Shown here: one piece after another, positions 7,799-16,692 of the stretch
How the letters are laid out: every line of letters begins with the position of its first letter
How positions within the stretch are numbered: the first letter of the stretch is position 1
NCBI GenBank assembly: GCA_045598285.1
Contig: JAZLLU010000027.1
Location: 1-34,612 of the forward strand
Direction of reading: 5' to 3'
Length of the DNA: 34,612 bases
Source: RGIG5612 sp045598285
GTDB taxonomy: Bacteria; Bacillota; Clostridia; Lachnospirales; Lachnospiraceae
The notes under the pieces: model-generated
The model's database searches: none
What the model saw: the letters and a program-made list of their open reading frames with translations, nothing else
What the model was told of the DNA's origin: nothing
Position numbers and translations under genes: made by a program

Positions 7799-7807
7799 AT
7801 TATAGCA
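7799..7807 (-). promoter_or_regulatory. Extended -10 promoter for carD
   Basis: On the minus strand TGCTATAAT (TGn plus a perfect TATAAT) is followed by a leader of about 35 bases before the GTG start. No good -35 hexamer is seen at the usual distance, as is common for extended -10 promoters. Confidence 0.6.
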
Positions 7808-7906
7808 TGACTAGAACAAATATGATACGACGAACAAAAGATTTAAAAAAATCTTCAATTAATTAAAATTTCTTTAATTATTTGTTAACATTTGATTTTT
7901 CTAGAA

Positions 7907-8635
7907 TTAATTGAAAAATGGGATATAAGAGAACGCTATTGCAAATAATAAAGACGGTAGCATATTCGCTACATGCATTTGGCTCTCCCTAATAAGATTT
8001 AATCCGACGCAAAAGATTAACGCATTACCAACCATTGATATGGCATTAAGTGTATTTTCTTGTAAGATTGGTGCAATAACAACAGCTAAAAGCGTTACTA
8101 ATCCTTGGAATATAAATACTGGAATAGCTGAGAAAATTGCACCCTTTCCTAAGGTACATGCCATAACCATAATTGTTACAAAGTCGATAATGGATTTTGT
8201 AATTAGTATGGAATAGTTATGCATGGTCGCATCTTCTATTGAACCAATTATAGCCATAGCGCCTATGGCAACGGTACATGACGCAAAAATAAATGCCTTT
8301 GTAAAGTTTTGGTCTTTTGTACTTTTAGATTTTTTTTGCAACCAATCACCAAACTTTGTTATCCAACCTTCAAGATTAATAAGTTCTCCGATAAAATTGC
8401 CTAATACTAACGCGAGTACAAAAAGAAGCATTTTTTGTGTTTCAAATGTTCCATCTTCATTAATGATAAGCATCTTAGACAAGACTCCGGCAGCTCCAAT
8501 AAAAATTACAACTATGCCATTACATTTAAGTAATGCATGGTGAATTGTCTCATTAAGGAGTTTGCCAAATAAAAGGCCTAAGATGCCTCCTACGATAATG
8601 GCTGCTGTATTGATTATTGTTCCTAATCCAATCAT
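7907..8635 (-). CDS. DUF554 family integral membrane protein
   Basis: A 242-residue, very hydrophobic protein with about six or seven predicted membrane segments. The N-terminus (GLGTIINTAAIIVGGILGLL) and the central GAMAIIGSIEDA segment fit the DUF554/YdfK-YqgA family. Function is uncharacterised; family members have been suggested to be transporters. It lies 7 bases after glyS with no clear ribosome site, so it is probably co-transcribed and perhaps translationally coupled. No strong terminator follows, only weak A/T hairpins near 7833-7880. Confidence 0.8.
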   Translation of the reverse strand: MIGLGTIINTAAIIVGGILGLLFGKLLNETIHHALLKCNGIVVIFIGAAGVLSKMLIINEDGTFETQKMLLFVLALVLGNFIGELINLEGWITKFGDWLQKKSKSTKDQNFTKAFIFASCTVAIGAMAIIGSIEDATMHNYSILITKSIIDFVTIMVMACTLGKGAIFSAIPVFIFQGLVTLLAVVIAPILQENTLNAISMVGNALIFCVGLNLIRESQMHVANMLPSLLFAIAFSYIPFFN

Positions 8636-8642
8636 AATTTAA

Positions 8643-10049
8643 TTAGAACTCAAATTTGTGTCTGAAGTAATCTTCAAGTTCGTCGATATTTATACGAACC
8701 TGTTCCATAGTATCTCTATCACGAATTGTTACGCAATTGTCTGCAGGGTTTTCGTCATCACCTACTGTTTGGAAATCTACTGTTACGCAGTAAGGTGTTC
8801 CAATTTCATCTTCACGACGATATCTCTTTCCAATTGTTCCTCTATCATCGAAATCGCAGTTCCAATACTTACTAAGTTTTGTGTAGAGTTCCATTGCTTT
8901 GTCATTAAGTTTCTTAGAAAGTGGAAGTACTGCAATTTTTACAGGAGCAAGAGCTGGATGGAAACGCATTACTGTACGAACGTCGCCACCTTCTAATTCT
9001 TCTTCATCGTAAGCACTGCAAAGGAATGCTAATACTACTCTATCAGCACCTAATGAAGGTTCAATTACATATGGAATATATTTTTCGTTCTTTTCATCAT
9101 CGAAGTAATCCATAGGTTCGCCTGAAAATTCTTGATGCTGCGTTAAGTCGTAATCTGTTCTATCAGCAATTCCCCAAAGTTCGCCCCAACCAAATGGGAA
9201 CGTAAATTCTATATCTGTTGTAGCTTTTGAGTAGAAGCAAAGTTCTTCTTGGTCATGATTTCTAAGTCTTACTTCGTCATCTTTGATTCCTAAACTCTTA
9301 AGCCAATTTATACAAAAACTTCTCCAATAAGAAAACCACTCAAGGTCAGTTCCCGGCTCACAGAAGAACTCAAGTTCCATCTGCTCGAATTCTCTTGTAC
9401 GGAATGTAAAGTTACCCGGTGTAATTTCATTTCTAAAAGATTTACCAATTTGAGCAATTCCGAAAGGAATTTTCTTTCTTGAAGCTCTTTGCACATTTTT
9501 AAAGTTAACGAAAATACCTTGAGCTGTTTCAGGTCTTAAATAAACAACCGCTGTGGAATCTTCTGTTACACCTTGGAATGTCTTAAACATTAAGTTGAAA
9601 TGGCGAATAGATGTAAAGTCACTCTTTCCACAAGATGGGCAAGGAATATTATTATCCTTTATGTACTGCTCCATCTTTTCATCGCTCCAACCATCAACGC
9701 TACCGTCAAGTTCTATTTCATTTTCATTTGCATAATCTTCTATAACTTTATCTGCTCTAAACCTTTCGTGGCACTCTCTACAATCCATCAATGGATCAGA
9801 AAATCCTCCGATGTGTCCAGATGCTTCCCATGTTTTTGGGTTCATAAGAATAGCGCAATCAAGTCCAACGTTGTAAGGACTTTCTTGAACAAATTTTTGC
9901 CACCAAGCTTTCTTAACATTATTTTTAAGTTCAACACCTAAGTTACCGTAATCCCATGTATTTGCAAGGCCACCATATATTTCCGAACCCGGGAATATAA
10001 AGCCTCTTGATTTACAAAGAGATATAACTTTTTCCATTGTTTTTTCCAT
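8643..10049 (-). CDS. glyS: Glycine--tRNA ligase, single-chain alpha2 type
   Basis: A 468-residue class II synthetase that charges tRNA-Gly. The N-terminus (about 12-40, SRGFIFPGSEIYGG...WDYGNLG) and the motif segments KSFRNEITPGNFTFRTREFEQME and EPSLGADR are diagnostic of the eukaryote-like alpha2 enzyme. A zinc-type CxxC pair occurs in the insertion (CPSCGK). I place the start at 10049 rather than the in-frame TTG at 10055, because AGGAG (10058-10062) is 8 bases from the ATG but only 2 from the TTG. No T-box leader is visible upstream. It is followed by the DUF554 gene. It sits downstream of era and recO, separated by a 183-bp palindromic element. Confidence 0.95.
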   Translation of the reverse strand: MEKTMEKVISLCKSRGFIFPGSEIYGGLANTWDYGNLGVELKNNVKKAWWQKFVQESPYNVGLDCAILMNPKTWEASGHIGGFSDPLMDCRECHERFRADKVIEDYANENEIELDGSVDGWSDEKMEQYIKDNNIPCPSCGKSDFTSIRHFNLMFKTFQGVTEDSTAVVYLRPETAQGIFVNFKNVQRASRKKIPFGIAQIGKSFRNEITPGNFTFRTREFEQMELEFFCEPGTDLEWFSYWRSFCINWLKSLGIKDDEVRLRNHDQEELCFYSKATTDIEFTFPFGWGELWGIADRTDYDLTQHQEFSGEPMDYFDDEKNEKYIPYVIEPSLGADRVVLAFLCSAYDEEELEGGDVRTVMRFHPALAPVKIAVLPLSKKLNDKAMELYTKLSKYWNCDFDDRGTIGKRYRREDEIGTPYCVTVDFQTVGDDENPADNCVTIRDRDTMEQVRINIDELEDYFRHKFEF

Positions 10050-10078
10050 TTTCAAGTCTCCTTAATATAAATTTTTGC

Positions 10079-10132
10079 CACTGGCTTGCGAGGCGCGACC
10101 TCAGGCTTTCGCCTGCTCTTTCGCCGCTGGTT
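10079..10132. repeat. GC-rich hairpin in the glyS leader
   Basis: CAGGC (10102-10106) and GCCTG (10111-10115) form a stem with a four-base loop, flanked by GCGA (10088-10091) and TCGC (10121-10124), and by CCA and TGG at the outer ends. It is GC-rich in an AT-rich intergenic region. It lacks the T-box signature, so it is not an obvious tRNA-sensing leader. It may be another interspersed palindromic repeat. Confidence 0.5.
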
Positions 10133-10154
10133 TGTGACAAATTTTAACTTTCTA

Positions 10155-10183
10155 ATCTTACTCTACGAAACCCTAACTTTCAA
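10155..10183 (-). promoter_or_regulatory. Candidate promoter for glyS
   Basis: Minus-strand -35 TTGAAA (10178-10183), 17-base spacer and -10 TAAGAT (10155-10160). It would give a leader of about 100 bases that includes the GC-rich hairpin. It lies between the palindromic element and glyS, so glyS can be transcribed independently of recO. Confidence 0.45.
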
Positions 10184-10190
10184 GTAAATC

Positions 10191-10373
10191 ATTATTACAA
10201 CTAAAAAATAATCTATCTCAAAACATACGATGGATACTAAATTCGCTTGCCTTTTATAGGCAACTCCGCCCTGCGGTGCCATAAGGTGGGCTCCTCGGGC
10301 TACGTATAAAAGGTTACGCTCATTAAGTATCCTCGTAACCGTTTTGCGATAGACTATTTTTAGTTGTAATAAT
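10191..10373. repeat. 183-bp imperfect palindromic (MITE-like) element between recO and glyS
   Basis: Arm 10191-10260 is complementary, with mismatches and short indels, to 10305-10373. The ends are near-perfect (12 bases starting ATTATTACAACT pair with 10362-10373). Inner matches include GGATACT/AGTATCC and CCTTTTATA (10250-10258) with TATAAAAGG (10305-10313). The roughly 45-base centre is GC-rich and can form small hairpins. The last base coincides with the first plus-strand base of the recO stop codon. It has no ORF. It could be a miniature inverted-repeat element acting as a terminator between recO and glyS. Confidence 0.8.
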
Positions 10374-11023
10374 TATATTTCTAAGAGTAAGGTTTCAGAG
10401 TTGAAGCTTTTATCGACGAATCTTTTAAAGATTGAATGAACAACTTCTTGGAATTCTTCTAGGCACTCTTTAGTTAGCTTAAAAGTATAAAGTTTTTCAA
10501 CAGGGTTTATCGCAACAAATCTTAGCGCATACTCCGTTGCTTCTTTTACATTTACTCTTTCAAGTTCTTTATCTATATTGCAATATCCGTTTATATCAAG
10601 CATCTTAAGCTCATATATCGCTTTTACTAATTTATTATCAATAGATTCTACACTTAGCGCCCTTAAACTTTGATACAAAAGTTTTAGCATATCAAGTGCA
10701 TTTATATTTTCTCTGGAAAAATATTTAGCAACTTCTAAAAAATAAAATCCATAATAAGTTATATCAACATTTTGCGATAAGTCATCAAAATAATTTGATA
10801 TCCTAGCCGCATTTAAACTGTAAGCAGATTTTCCTTCGTATAAATCGAACTCACCGAAAGCAAACACGCGGCTAGCAGAAACTAGTGACGATTGAGGTTT
10901 TCTAGCGCCTCTTGCAAACGCAGAAATCCTTCCGAGCGAATCGGTAAGGATTTCTAATCGTCTATCATATTCTCCTATTGGCATAGTTGAAATTACTATA
11001 CCTTTTACAGTCGTAGTGTTCAT
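10373..11023 (-). CDS. recO: DNA repair protein RecO
   Basis: A 216-residue RecO: N-terminal OB-fold (VKGIVISTMPIGEYDRRLEILTDSLGRISAFARGARKP) followed by a helical C-terminal domain. RecO loads RecA onto SSB-coated single-stranded DNA in the RecFOR pathway. It is slightly shorter than many RecO proteins (about 240-250), and the usual zinc-finger cysteines of the C-terminal domain are not apparent. It begins one base after the era stop, with no strong ribosome site, so translational coupling is likely. The era-recO order is common in Bacillota. Its stop codon touches the palindromic element downstream. Confidence 0.92.
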   Translation of the reverse strand: MNTTTVKGIVISTMPIGEYDRRLEILTDSLGRISAFARGARKPQSSLVSASRVFAFGEFDLYEGKSAYSLNAARISNYFDDLSQNVDITYYGFYFLEVAKYFSRENINALDMLKLLYQSLRALSVESIDNKLVKAIYELKMLDINGYCNIDKELERVNVKEATEYALRFVAINPVEKLYTFKLTKECLEEFQEVVHSIFKRFVDKSFNSETLLLEI

Positions 11024-11024
11024 A

Positions 11025-11966
11025 TCAAAATTCTTTCAGGTTGTATCCAAAGTTTTTAAGCTGGGCGTCAGAGTCTCTCCACTCTTTTCTTACTTTAACC
11101 CAAAGCTTTAAGTTAACTTTAGACTCTACTAACTTTTCTATATCAAAACGTGCTGTGCTTCCAATCTTTTTAAGCATAGCTCCATTTTTTCCAATAATAA
11201 TTCCCTTGTGTGAATCTCGCTCACAGATAATTGTTGCCTCAATATCTACTATTGGCTCCGAATGTGATGTGCCATCTAAACTCTTAACATATTTTACTCT
11301 TTCATGATATTTATCAATAACAACTGCAATTCCATGAGGCACTTCATCACTTAAACAATAAAGAGCCTTCTCCCTAATCGTTTCAGCAACTATTTGTTTC
11401 ATAGGCTGATCCGTCAAAGTATCTTCGTCGAAGTACATCGGTCCATATGGTAAATACTTAAAAAGTTGCTCAAGCAAAGTATCTACGTTATCTCCTTCTC
11501 TTGCAGAGATAGGAACGATTTCAGCAAAATCGAATTCTTTTCTATATGTATCTATAAATTCTAAAAGAACATCCTTATCAACAGAGTCAATTTTGTTCAT
11601 TGCTAAAATTACAGGAAGATTAATTTTCTTTAATTCTTCAATAATATATTGCTCACCTTTACCAATAAAATTGCTAGGCTCAACAAGCCACATAATTACA
11701 TCTGCATCCTTAATAGAACTTAGCGCAGCCCCTAACATATATTCACCAAGCTTATTTTTTGCCTTATTAATTCCTGGCGTATCCAAAAATATAATCTGTC
11801 CTTCGTCATTTGTAAAAACAGTTTGTATTTTGTTTCTTGTCGTTTGTGGTTTATTAGATGTGATTGCAATTTTTTGCCCGATAATTCGGTTCATTAAAGT
11901 AGACTTACCCACATTAGGTCTGCCAATAATTGCAACATATCCTGATTTGATTTGTTTTTCTTCCAT
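11025..11966 (-). CDS. era: GTPase Era
   Basis: A 313-residue GTPase that binds the 3' end of 16S rRNA and assists 30S subunit maturation. G1 is GRPNVGKST (16-24), G3 is DTPG, G4 is NKID. The C-terminal KH domain is recognised by the GIIIGKNGAMLKKIG segment. Length and domain order are normal. Ribosome site AGGA lies just before the ATG. The gene follows the M16 peptidase by 10 bases and is nearly contiguous with recO. Confidence 0.97.
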   Translation of the reverse strand: MEEKQIKSGYVAIIGRPNVGKSTLMNRIIGQKIAITSNKPQTTRNKIQTVFTNDEGQIIFLDTPGINKAKNKLGEYMLGAALSSIKDADVIMWLVEPSNFIGKGEQYIIEELKKINLPVILAMNKIDSVDKDVLLEFIDTYRKEFDFAEIVPISAREGDNVDTLLEQLFKYLPYGPMYFDEDTLTDQPMKQIVAETIREKALYCLSDEVPHGIAVVIDKYHERVKYVKSLDGTSHSEPIVDIEATIICERDSHKGIIIGKNGAMLKKIGSTARFDIEKLVESKVNLKLWVKVRKEWRDSDAQLKNFGYNLKEF

Positions 11967-11976
11967 ACTTTCCTAA

Positions 11977-14925
11977 TTAACTAGCAAATAAATTTTTTGT
12001 TTCCTTAAACAATTCTTTGCTTTCTTCTATCTTTGCTTCGTTTCCAACAACACAAATATTTCCATCATCCAAAGCATTCTTAATTAATGGTGCAAGTGCT
12101 TTTATATCTTCACATGTACAATCAATAATTTCATTTCTTGCTTTTTGGATATCTTCTAAAGTTGTATGGGTTATAAGAGCTAACATATCCCTTGAGCCTT
12201 TACCATTAGGCGTTAGTGGTGTGTCAACTGAGCTCATCGTTCCAATTACAAACTTCGTCATTTCTCTTTCATCCACATCGAAGCTTTCAAGATAATCTGG
12301 AATTCCATCAAACACATCAAGCGAACGTTTAAGATGTGGATCTCTATAAGTTACAAAGCTAGCAACACCATTAGGTGCAACTGCGCACATGCATCCATAA
12401 GCTCCGCCTTGAACTCTTATATTAAACCACATATATTCATAGCTCATTATTACTTTAAATACTCTAAGAGCACCAGTATATTTAGATGTATCTTCAAACA
12501 TCTTTCCTGATTTTGCAACATATTGGATACCTGCCGAAGTTTTATATCCTTCATTTTTTTGGACAAGTCTTTCTTTAAGACTAAATAAATATTTTCTATC
12601 AAAAACAGAAATACTATTTTTTTCTTCTTTACTGTTAGCCTTTAATTTATCAACAAATTTTTGCATCCTATTTGCAAAAATCTCATAGCCTTTTTCTTCA
12701 CCTGTAAAGCTAACTACCAATCCGTTAATATCAAAAATCTTTTGAATAACTTCTTTAAGTTTAGCTATCAACTCCTCTTTACGTGAATCATAATTTTTAT
12801 CTAACTCTTCAACAAATTTATAAAACTCGATTCCGTTTATTACCTCTTTAAGATATGTAGCTTCACTAAAATATGATGTTGACCTCATTACTGCCGATAC
12901 ATGTCCCGACTGATTTAAACTCATCTGAAGTTTACTTTTAAGTTCAGCAAGTATTTCATAAAGTCTATCGCTATCTTCATACTTACTTTCAAACATCACT
13001 TCTTCAACAAGGTCTAATGTCTTATCAATATTTCCATACAGCGTTCGAGTTGAAAGATCCGATAATAAAGAATATTTCTTATCATCTTTTCTATCAGAAT
13101 AAACTCCACATTCTAATGAAAGTGCACCTGTATAAATATTTATTTCATTGTTTAGTTCTGCATAAGAATAATTTTTAGTATCAACAAAACTAAACACCGA
13201 TTTCAAAAGGCTAAGATACGGAGCATCTTCTGGCGAAATCATATTTGAATCAAACAAGAAGGATACATAAGCAATTCCATTTGTATCGTAATCGTGATAG
13301 TAAGTTAAAATTCCTTCAATTTCTCTTTCTTCATTTTTAAAATCTTCTGCTTTGCGCTTTAGGTCATGTTTCGAAAGCAGCGGAATTGTCTTAAGTGCTT
13401 CATTAGTTTCGGGAGCTTCCTGATAATTACTAAGAGCTTTTGTGTCCTTAATTAATTGCTCTATTTCTTCTTTTGATAAGCCTTGTTTATATTCATTTAA
13501 TTTTTTTGCAACCTTTTCTTCATTCTTTGCCGTAAGTCCTTTTTGGGGAACCAGTGCAAGAATAGATGCATGGTTATTATTAAGCAAATATTTTTTAATC
13601 AAATCTTCAAAATATCCACTTTTAATATTTTCTCTTAGGAACTTAAATGTTTCGTTACAATCTATATGCATAAGAGGTTCATTTTCATCATAAAGCCAAC
13701 TATCTAGTGCATTAAGTCCCCAAATAAGCCCTTTTGGATAGCCACCAAAATCAGCCTCTTTATACTTAAACTCCAGCGAATTTATGCTTGCAATTAGGCT
13801 CTTCTTATCAAGACCTTCTTTTGCAGCCTTTTCAAACTCTTCCTTAATAATCTCAACAAATCTATCTTGTTTAGAAAGTTCGGAATTTTTTGCAATGATA
13901 TTAAAGTAAGGCTGAAGAATTTCATTTTCATAAGTAGACATAAAATCTTTTCCGATGCCTTCCTTAAAAAGCCTGTCTCTAATAGGTGCTCCTTGAGTAT
14001 CAACAAGTGCATAAAGAATCATCTGCATCGCATAATATTGTTTTGCATCTAAGTTATCGTTACAAACGATATTGTATGTAAGATAAGTATTTTCTTCTTC
14101 GTTTTCTTCTTCAGAAATTGGATATTCTTTTTCGCAATAAGCTATTTTTTCAAAAGGCTTTTGCATCTTTATTGATGAATCAATCTCTATCTTGTCATAT
14201 TTTGATAAATATTCTTTGTCTAAATATTCAAGACGCTCCTCTATATCCATATCGCCATACAAATAAATAAAACTATTTGATGGATGATAATAGCGTTTAT
14301 GAAAGTTTATGAAATCTTCATAGGTGAGATCTGTAATAAATTCAGGGTCACCGCCCGACTCTACTGCGTAAGATGTATCCGGATATAAAGAGTGCAAAAT
14401 TTCTCTATCTAAAACTCCTTCAGGCGAAGAAAAAGCTCCCTTCATCTCGTTATAAACTACGCCATTATAAGTTATCTCATCTTCTATATTTTCAAGTTTA
14501 TAATTCCATCCTTCTTGCTTTAAGATTTCTGGATGTGAATAAATATTTGGATTTAAAACTGCATCCATATAAACATCCATTAAATTCTTAAAGTCCTTAT
14601 CATTTCTACTAGCTAACGGATAAACTGTTTTGTCCGGATAAGTCATAGCATTAAGGAATGTATTAAGTGAACCTTTAACAAGTTCAACAAAAGGATCTTT
14701 TAGTGGATACTTTTTACTTCCACAAAGAACTGAGTGCTCCATAATATGAGCTACGCCAGTATTATCTTCTGGTGGTGTTCTAAATCCTATATAAAAAACT
14801 TTATTGTCATCATCATTTGAAAGAATAAAAATTCTGGCGCCACTTTTTTTATGTTTCAAAAGGAACGCCTTACTTTTTAAGTCTTCTACATATTTTTCAA
14901 ATATAATTTCAAAGTTTTTATTCAT
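11977..14925 (-). CDS. M16C insulinase-family metallopeptidase (presequence-protease-like)
   Basis: A 982-residue zinc peptidase. The inverted zinc motif is HIMEH near residue 60-64 from this start, followed by the family's SVLCGSKKYPLKDPF; the distal glutamate lies in YNEMKGAFSSPEG. Size and motif context match the single-chain M16C group (Cym1/PreP-like), which degrades peptides inside a closed chamber. There is no signal peptide, so it is probably cytosolic. I choose the ATG at 14925: GGAG (14932-14935) is correctly spaced for it, while the upstream in-frame TTG at 14937 overlaps that site. It lies in the same run as ftsY and era. Substrates are unknown. Confidence 0.92.
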   Translation of the reverse strand: MNKNFEIIFEKYVEDLKSKAFLLKHKKSGARIFILSNDDDNKVFYIGFRTPPEDNTGVAHIMEHSVLCGSKKYPLKDPFVELVKGSLNTFLNAMTYPDKTVYPLASRNDKDFKNLMDVYMDAVLNPNIYSHPEILKQEGWNYKLENIEDEITYNGVVYNEMKGAFSSPEGVLDREILHSLYPDTSYAVESGGDPEFITDLTYEDFINFHKRYYHPSNSFIYLYGDMDIEERLEYLDKEYLSKYDKIEIDSSIKMQKPFEKIAYCEKEYPISEEENEEENTYLTYNIVCNDNLDAKQYYAMQMILYALVDTQGAPIRDRLFKEGIGKDFMSTYENEILQPYFNIIAKNSELSKQDRFVEIIKEEFEKAAKEGLDKKSLIASINSLEFKYKEADFGGYPKGLIWGLNALDSWLYDENEPLMHIDCNETFKFLRENIKSGYFEDLIKKYLLNNNHASILALVPQKGLTAKNEEKVAKKLNEYKQGLSKEEIEQLIKDTKALSNYQEAPETNEALKTIPLLSKHDLKRKAEDFKNEEREIEGILTYYHDYDTNGIAYVSFLFDSNMISPEDAPYLSLLKSVFSFVDTKNYSYAELNNEINIYTGALSLECGVYSDRKDDKKYSLLSDLSTRTLYGNIDKTLDLVEEVMFESKYEDSDRLYEILAELKSKLQMSLNQSGHVSAVMRSTSYFSEATYLKEVINGIEFYKFVEELDKNYDSRKEELIAKLKEVIQKIFDINGLVVSFTGEEKGYEIFANRMQKFVDKLKANSKEEKNSISVFDRKYLFSLKERLVQKNEGYKTSAGIQYVAKSGKMFEDTSKYTGALRVFKVIMSYEYMWFNIRVQGGAYGCMCAVAPNGVASFVTYRDPHLKRSLDVFDGIPDYLESFDVDEREMTKFVIGTMSSVDTPLTPNGKGSRDMLALITHTTLEDIQKARNEIIDCTCEDIKALAPLIKNALDDGNICVVGNEAKIEESKELFKETKNLFAS

Positions 14926-14937
14926 GCTTTTCTCCAA

Positions 14938-15798
14938 TTACTCAAATAACTCTTTTGCATACTCAGCTGCATCAAATTTCTTAATGTCTGATGCTCCTTC
15001 TCCTACACCAACATAAAGAACTGGAATATCTAATTCTTTTTTTATTGCAACTGCAATTCCACCCTTGGCCGTTCCATCTAACTTAGTTAAAATTACTCCA
15101 TCAACATTCATAACTTCCTTAAATTCTTTTGCTTGTTGAAGAGCATTTTGGCCCGTTGTGGCATCTAGCACAATAAGATTTTTTCTTTTTGCATCACTAT
15201 ATTCGCTTGCCAAAATCTTATCTATCTTTCCTAACTCATTCATAAGATTTTTCTTATTGTGAAGTCTTCCTGCCGTATCGCAAAGAAGAATATCTGCGCC
15301 TCTGGCTTTTGCAGCCTGCGTAGCATCAAAAATAACCGAGCCTGGGTCTGAGCCTTCTTTTCCAGATACCATATAGCATCTTGTTCTTTCAGACCATATT
15401 TTAAGTTGCTCCTCTGCGGCAGCTCTAAAAGTATCTGCCCCAGCCAGAATAACTTTCTTGCCTTCTTCTTTGAATCTATTTGCAAGTTTTCCTATTGTCG
15501 TAGTCTTTCCAACTCCGTTAACGCCAATAATTAGTACAACACTTTTTTCATTTTCAAAATCAAATACGCCTTCCGGAAGTTCCATAATCTCCACAATTTT
15601 TTTCATAACATGTTCTTTTGCTTCGTCTTGGTTTTTAACTTCCTTAAACTGCGCATTTAATTTTAAGTTTTCTACAAGTTCTTCAGTAGCACTTATTCCC
15701 ATATCTCCTAGAATAAGTGTCTCTTCCATTTCTTCATAGAAATCTTCGTCTATTTTTTTACTGTTATCAAAAAGATTTGAAAAAAAACCTTTAGCCAT
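14938..15798 (-). CDS. ftsY: Signal recognition particle receptor FtsY
   Basis: A 286-residue SRP-type GTPase that receives SRP-ribosome complexes at the membrane. A short N domain is followed by the G domain with GVNGVGKTTTIGKLANRFK, DTAGRLHNKKNLMNEL and TKLDGTAKGG. The long acidic A domain is missing, leaving only the NG core and a short amphipathic N-terminus (MAKGFFSNLF), as in many Bacillota. The ATG overlaps the end of rbgA by 8 bases, with GGAGGA inside rbgA as ribosome site, so expression is coupled. Confidence 0.97.
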   Translation of the reverse strand: MAKGFFSNLFDNSKKIDEDFYEEMEETLILGDMGISATEELVENLKLNAQFKEVKNQDEAKEHVMKKIVEIMELPEGVFDFENEKSVVLIIGVNGVGKTTTIGKLANRFKEEGKKVILAGADTFRAAAEEQLKIWSERTRCYMVSGKEGSDPGSVIFDATQAAKARGADILLCDTAGRLHNKKNLMNELGKIDKILASEYSDAKRKNLIVLDATTGQNALQQAKEFKEVMNVDGVILTKLDGTAKGGIAVAIKKELDIPVLYVGVGEGASDIKKFDAAEYAKELFE

Positions 15799-16585
15799 TA
15801 GCTTCCTCCAATGTAAATCTTCCTAATTTACCATTTCTAAAATTTTCTAGTAACATATTTGCTGCCCTTAAGGTATCATACTCTCCACCTGCTTTAAGAC
15901 ATCCCCTCTTCCTAGCAAAATCTTCTAGCGATTCAAAACCAGTATCTATTTTCTTTATTAGCTCTAAAGCTAATTCTTCTTTGTTGATTATGTCGTCATT
16001 AACCGACCCAATAAGTGCAATATTAAGCCCTATTGTTTCGTTCTCAAACTTCGGCCATAAAATACCCGGAGTATCTAAAAGTTCTAAAGTGCTACTTAGT
16101 TTAATCCACTGTTTTCCTTTTGTAACTCCTGGCTTATTTCCTGTCTTAGCTGCTGCCTTTTTTGCATATGTGTTAATAAATGTACTCTTACCAACATTCG
16201 GAATTCCTACTACCATAGCCCTTACAGGTCTATTTTTTATTCCTCTTTTTTTGTCACGTTCAATCTTTTCGGCACATGCTTTGGCAACAATACTATTTAT
16301 TTGTTTCATATCTGCTGCATTCTTAGAATTAATCATGCAGACATTTAAGCCTTGGTCTGTAAAATACTGATACCACTCTTTTGTCTTTTTCTCGTCAGCA
16401 AGATCGCATTTATTCATTAAAATAAGGCGGGCCTTACCTGGTGCAATCTCGTCTATATCTGGATTTCTGCTAGATAAAGGAATGCGCGCATCAATAAGCT
16501 CAATTACTAAATCTATGAGCTTAATATCTTCTTGCATCTGCCTTTTTGCTTTGGTCATATGACCTGGGTACCACTGAATATTCAT
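15791..16585 (-). CDS. rbgA: Ribosome biogenesis GTPase RbgA (YlqF)
   Basis: A 264-residue circularly permuted GTPase required for late 50S assembly in Bacillota. Motif order is G4 (NKCD) first, then G1 (GIPNVGKST) and G3 (DTPGILWP), which is diagnostic. The N-terminus MNIQWYPGHMTKAKRQM matches the family start exactly, so the start codon is secure. Yet there is no Shine-Dalgarno sequence upstream, and a TATAAT lies only 9 bases before the ATG, suggesting a leaderless message. Gene order rplS-rbgA is the usual Bacillus arrangement. The 3' end overlaps ftsY. Confidence 0.96.
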   Translation of the reverse strand: MNIQWYPGHMTKAKRQMQEDIKLIDLVIELIDARIPLSSRNPDIDEIAPGKARLILMNKCDLADEKKTKEWYQYFTDQGLNVCMINSKNAADMKQINSIVAKACAEKIERDKKRGIKNRPVRAMVVGIPNVGKSTFINTYAKKAAAKTGNKPGVTKGKQWIKLSSTLELLDTPGILWPKFENETIGLNIALIGSVNDDIINKEELALELIKKIDTGFESLEDFARKRGCLKAGGEYDTLRAANMLLENFRNGKLGRFTLEEANG

Positions 16586-16593
16586 AACAATTT

Positions 16594-16599
16594 ATTATA
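16594..16599 (-). promoter_or_regulatory. -10 box immediately upstream of rbgA
   Basis: TATAAT on the minus strand, with its 3' end 8 bases before the rbgA ATG at 16585. The predicted transcript would start within a few bases of the start codon. No convincing -35 hexamer is seen, so the assignment is tentative. Confidence 0.4.
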
Positions 16600-16660
16600 T
16601 CATAAATATAAGCGAGTAGGAGGATAAATCCTTTGTGTGCTCTAGGCTCACTCCGCACAA

Positions 16661-16686
16661 AAAAAGGAGCTTTGTTAAGCTCCTTT
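16661..16686 (-). terminator. Rho-independent terminator of rplS
   Basis: AAAGGAGCTT pairs perfectly with AAGCTCCTTT around a four-base loop. On the minus strand it is followed by a T run. It lies just after the rplS stop, which argues that rplS is a separate unit from rbgA. Confidence 0.88.
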
Positions 16687-16692
16687 AATTTG

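Noticed and set aside
10056..10190. T-box riboswitch upstream of glyS
   Set aside because: The conserved T-box sequence and antiterminator could not be found on the minus strand; only a small GC hairpin is present.
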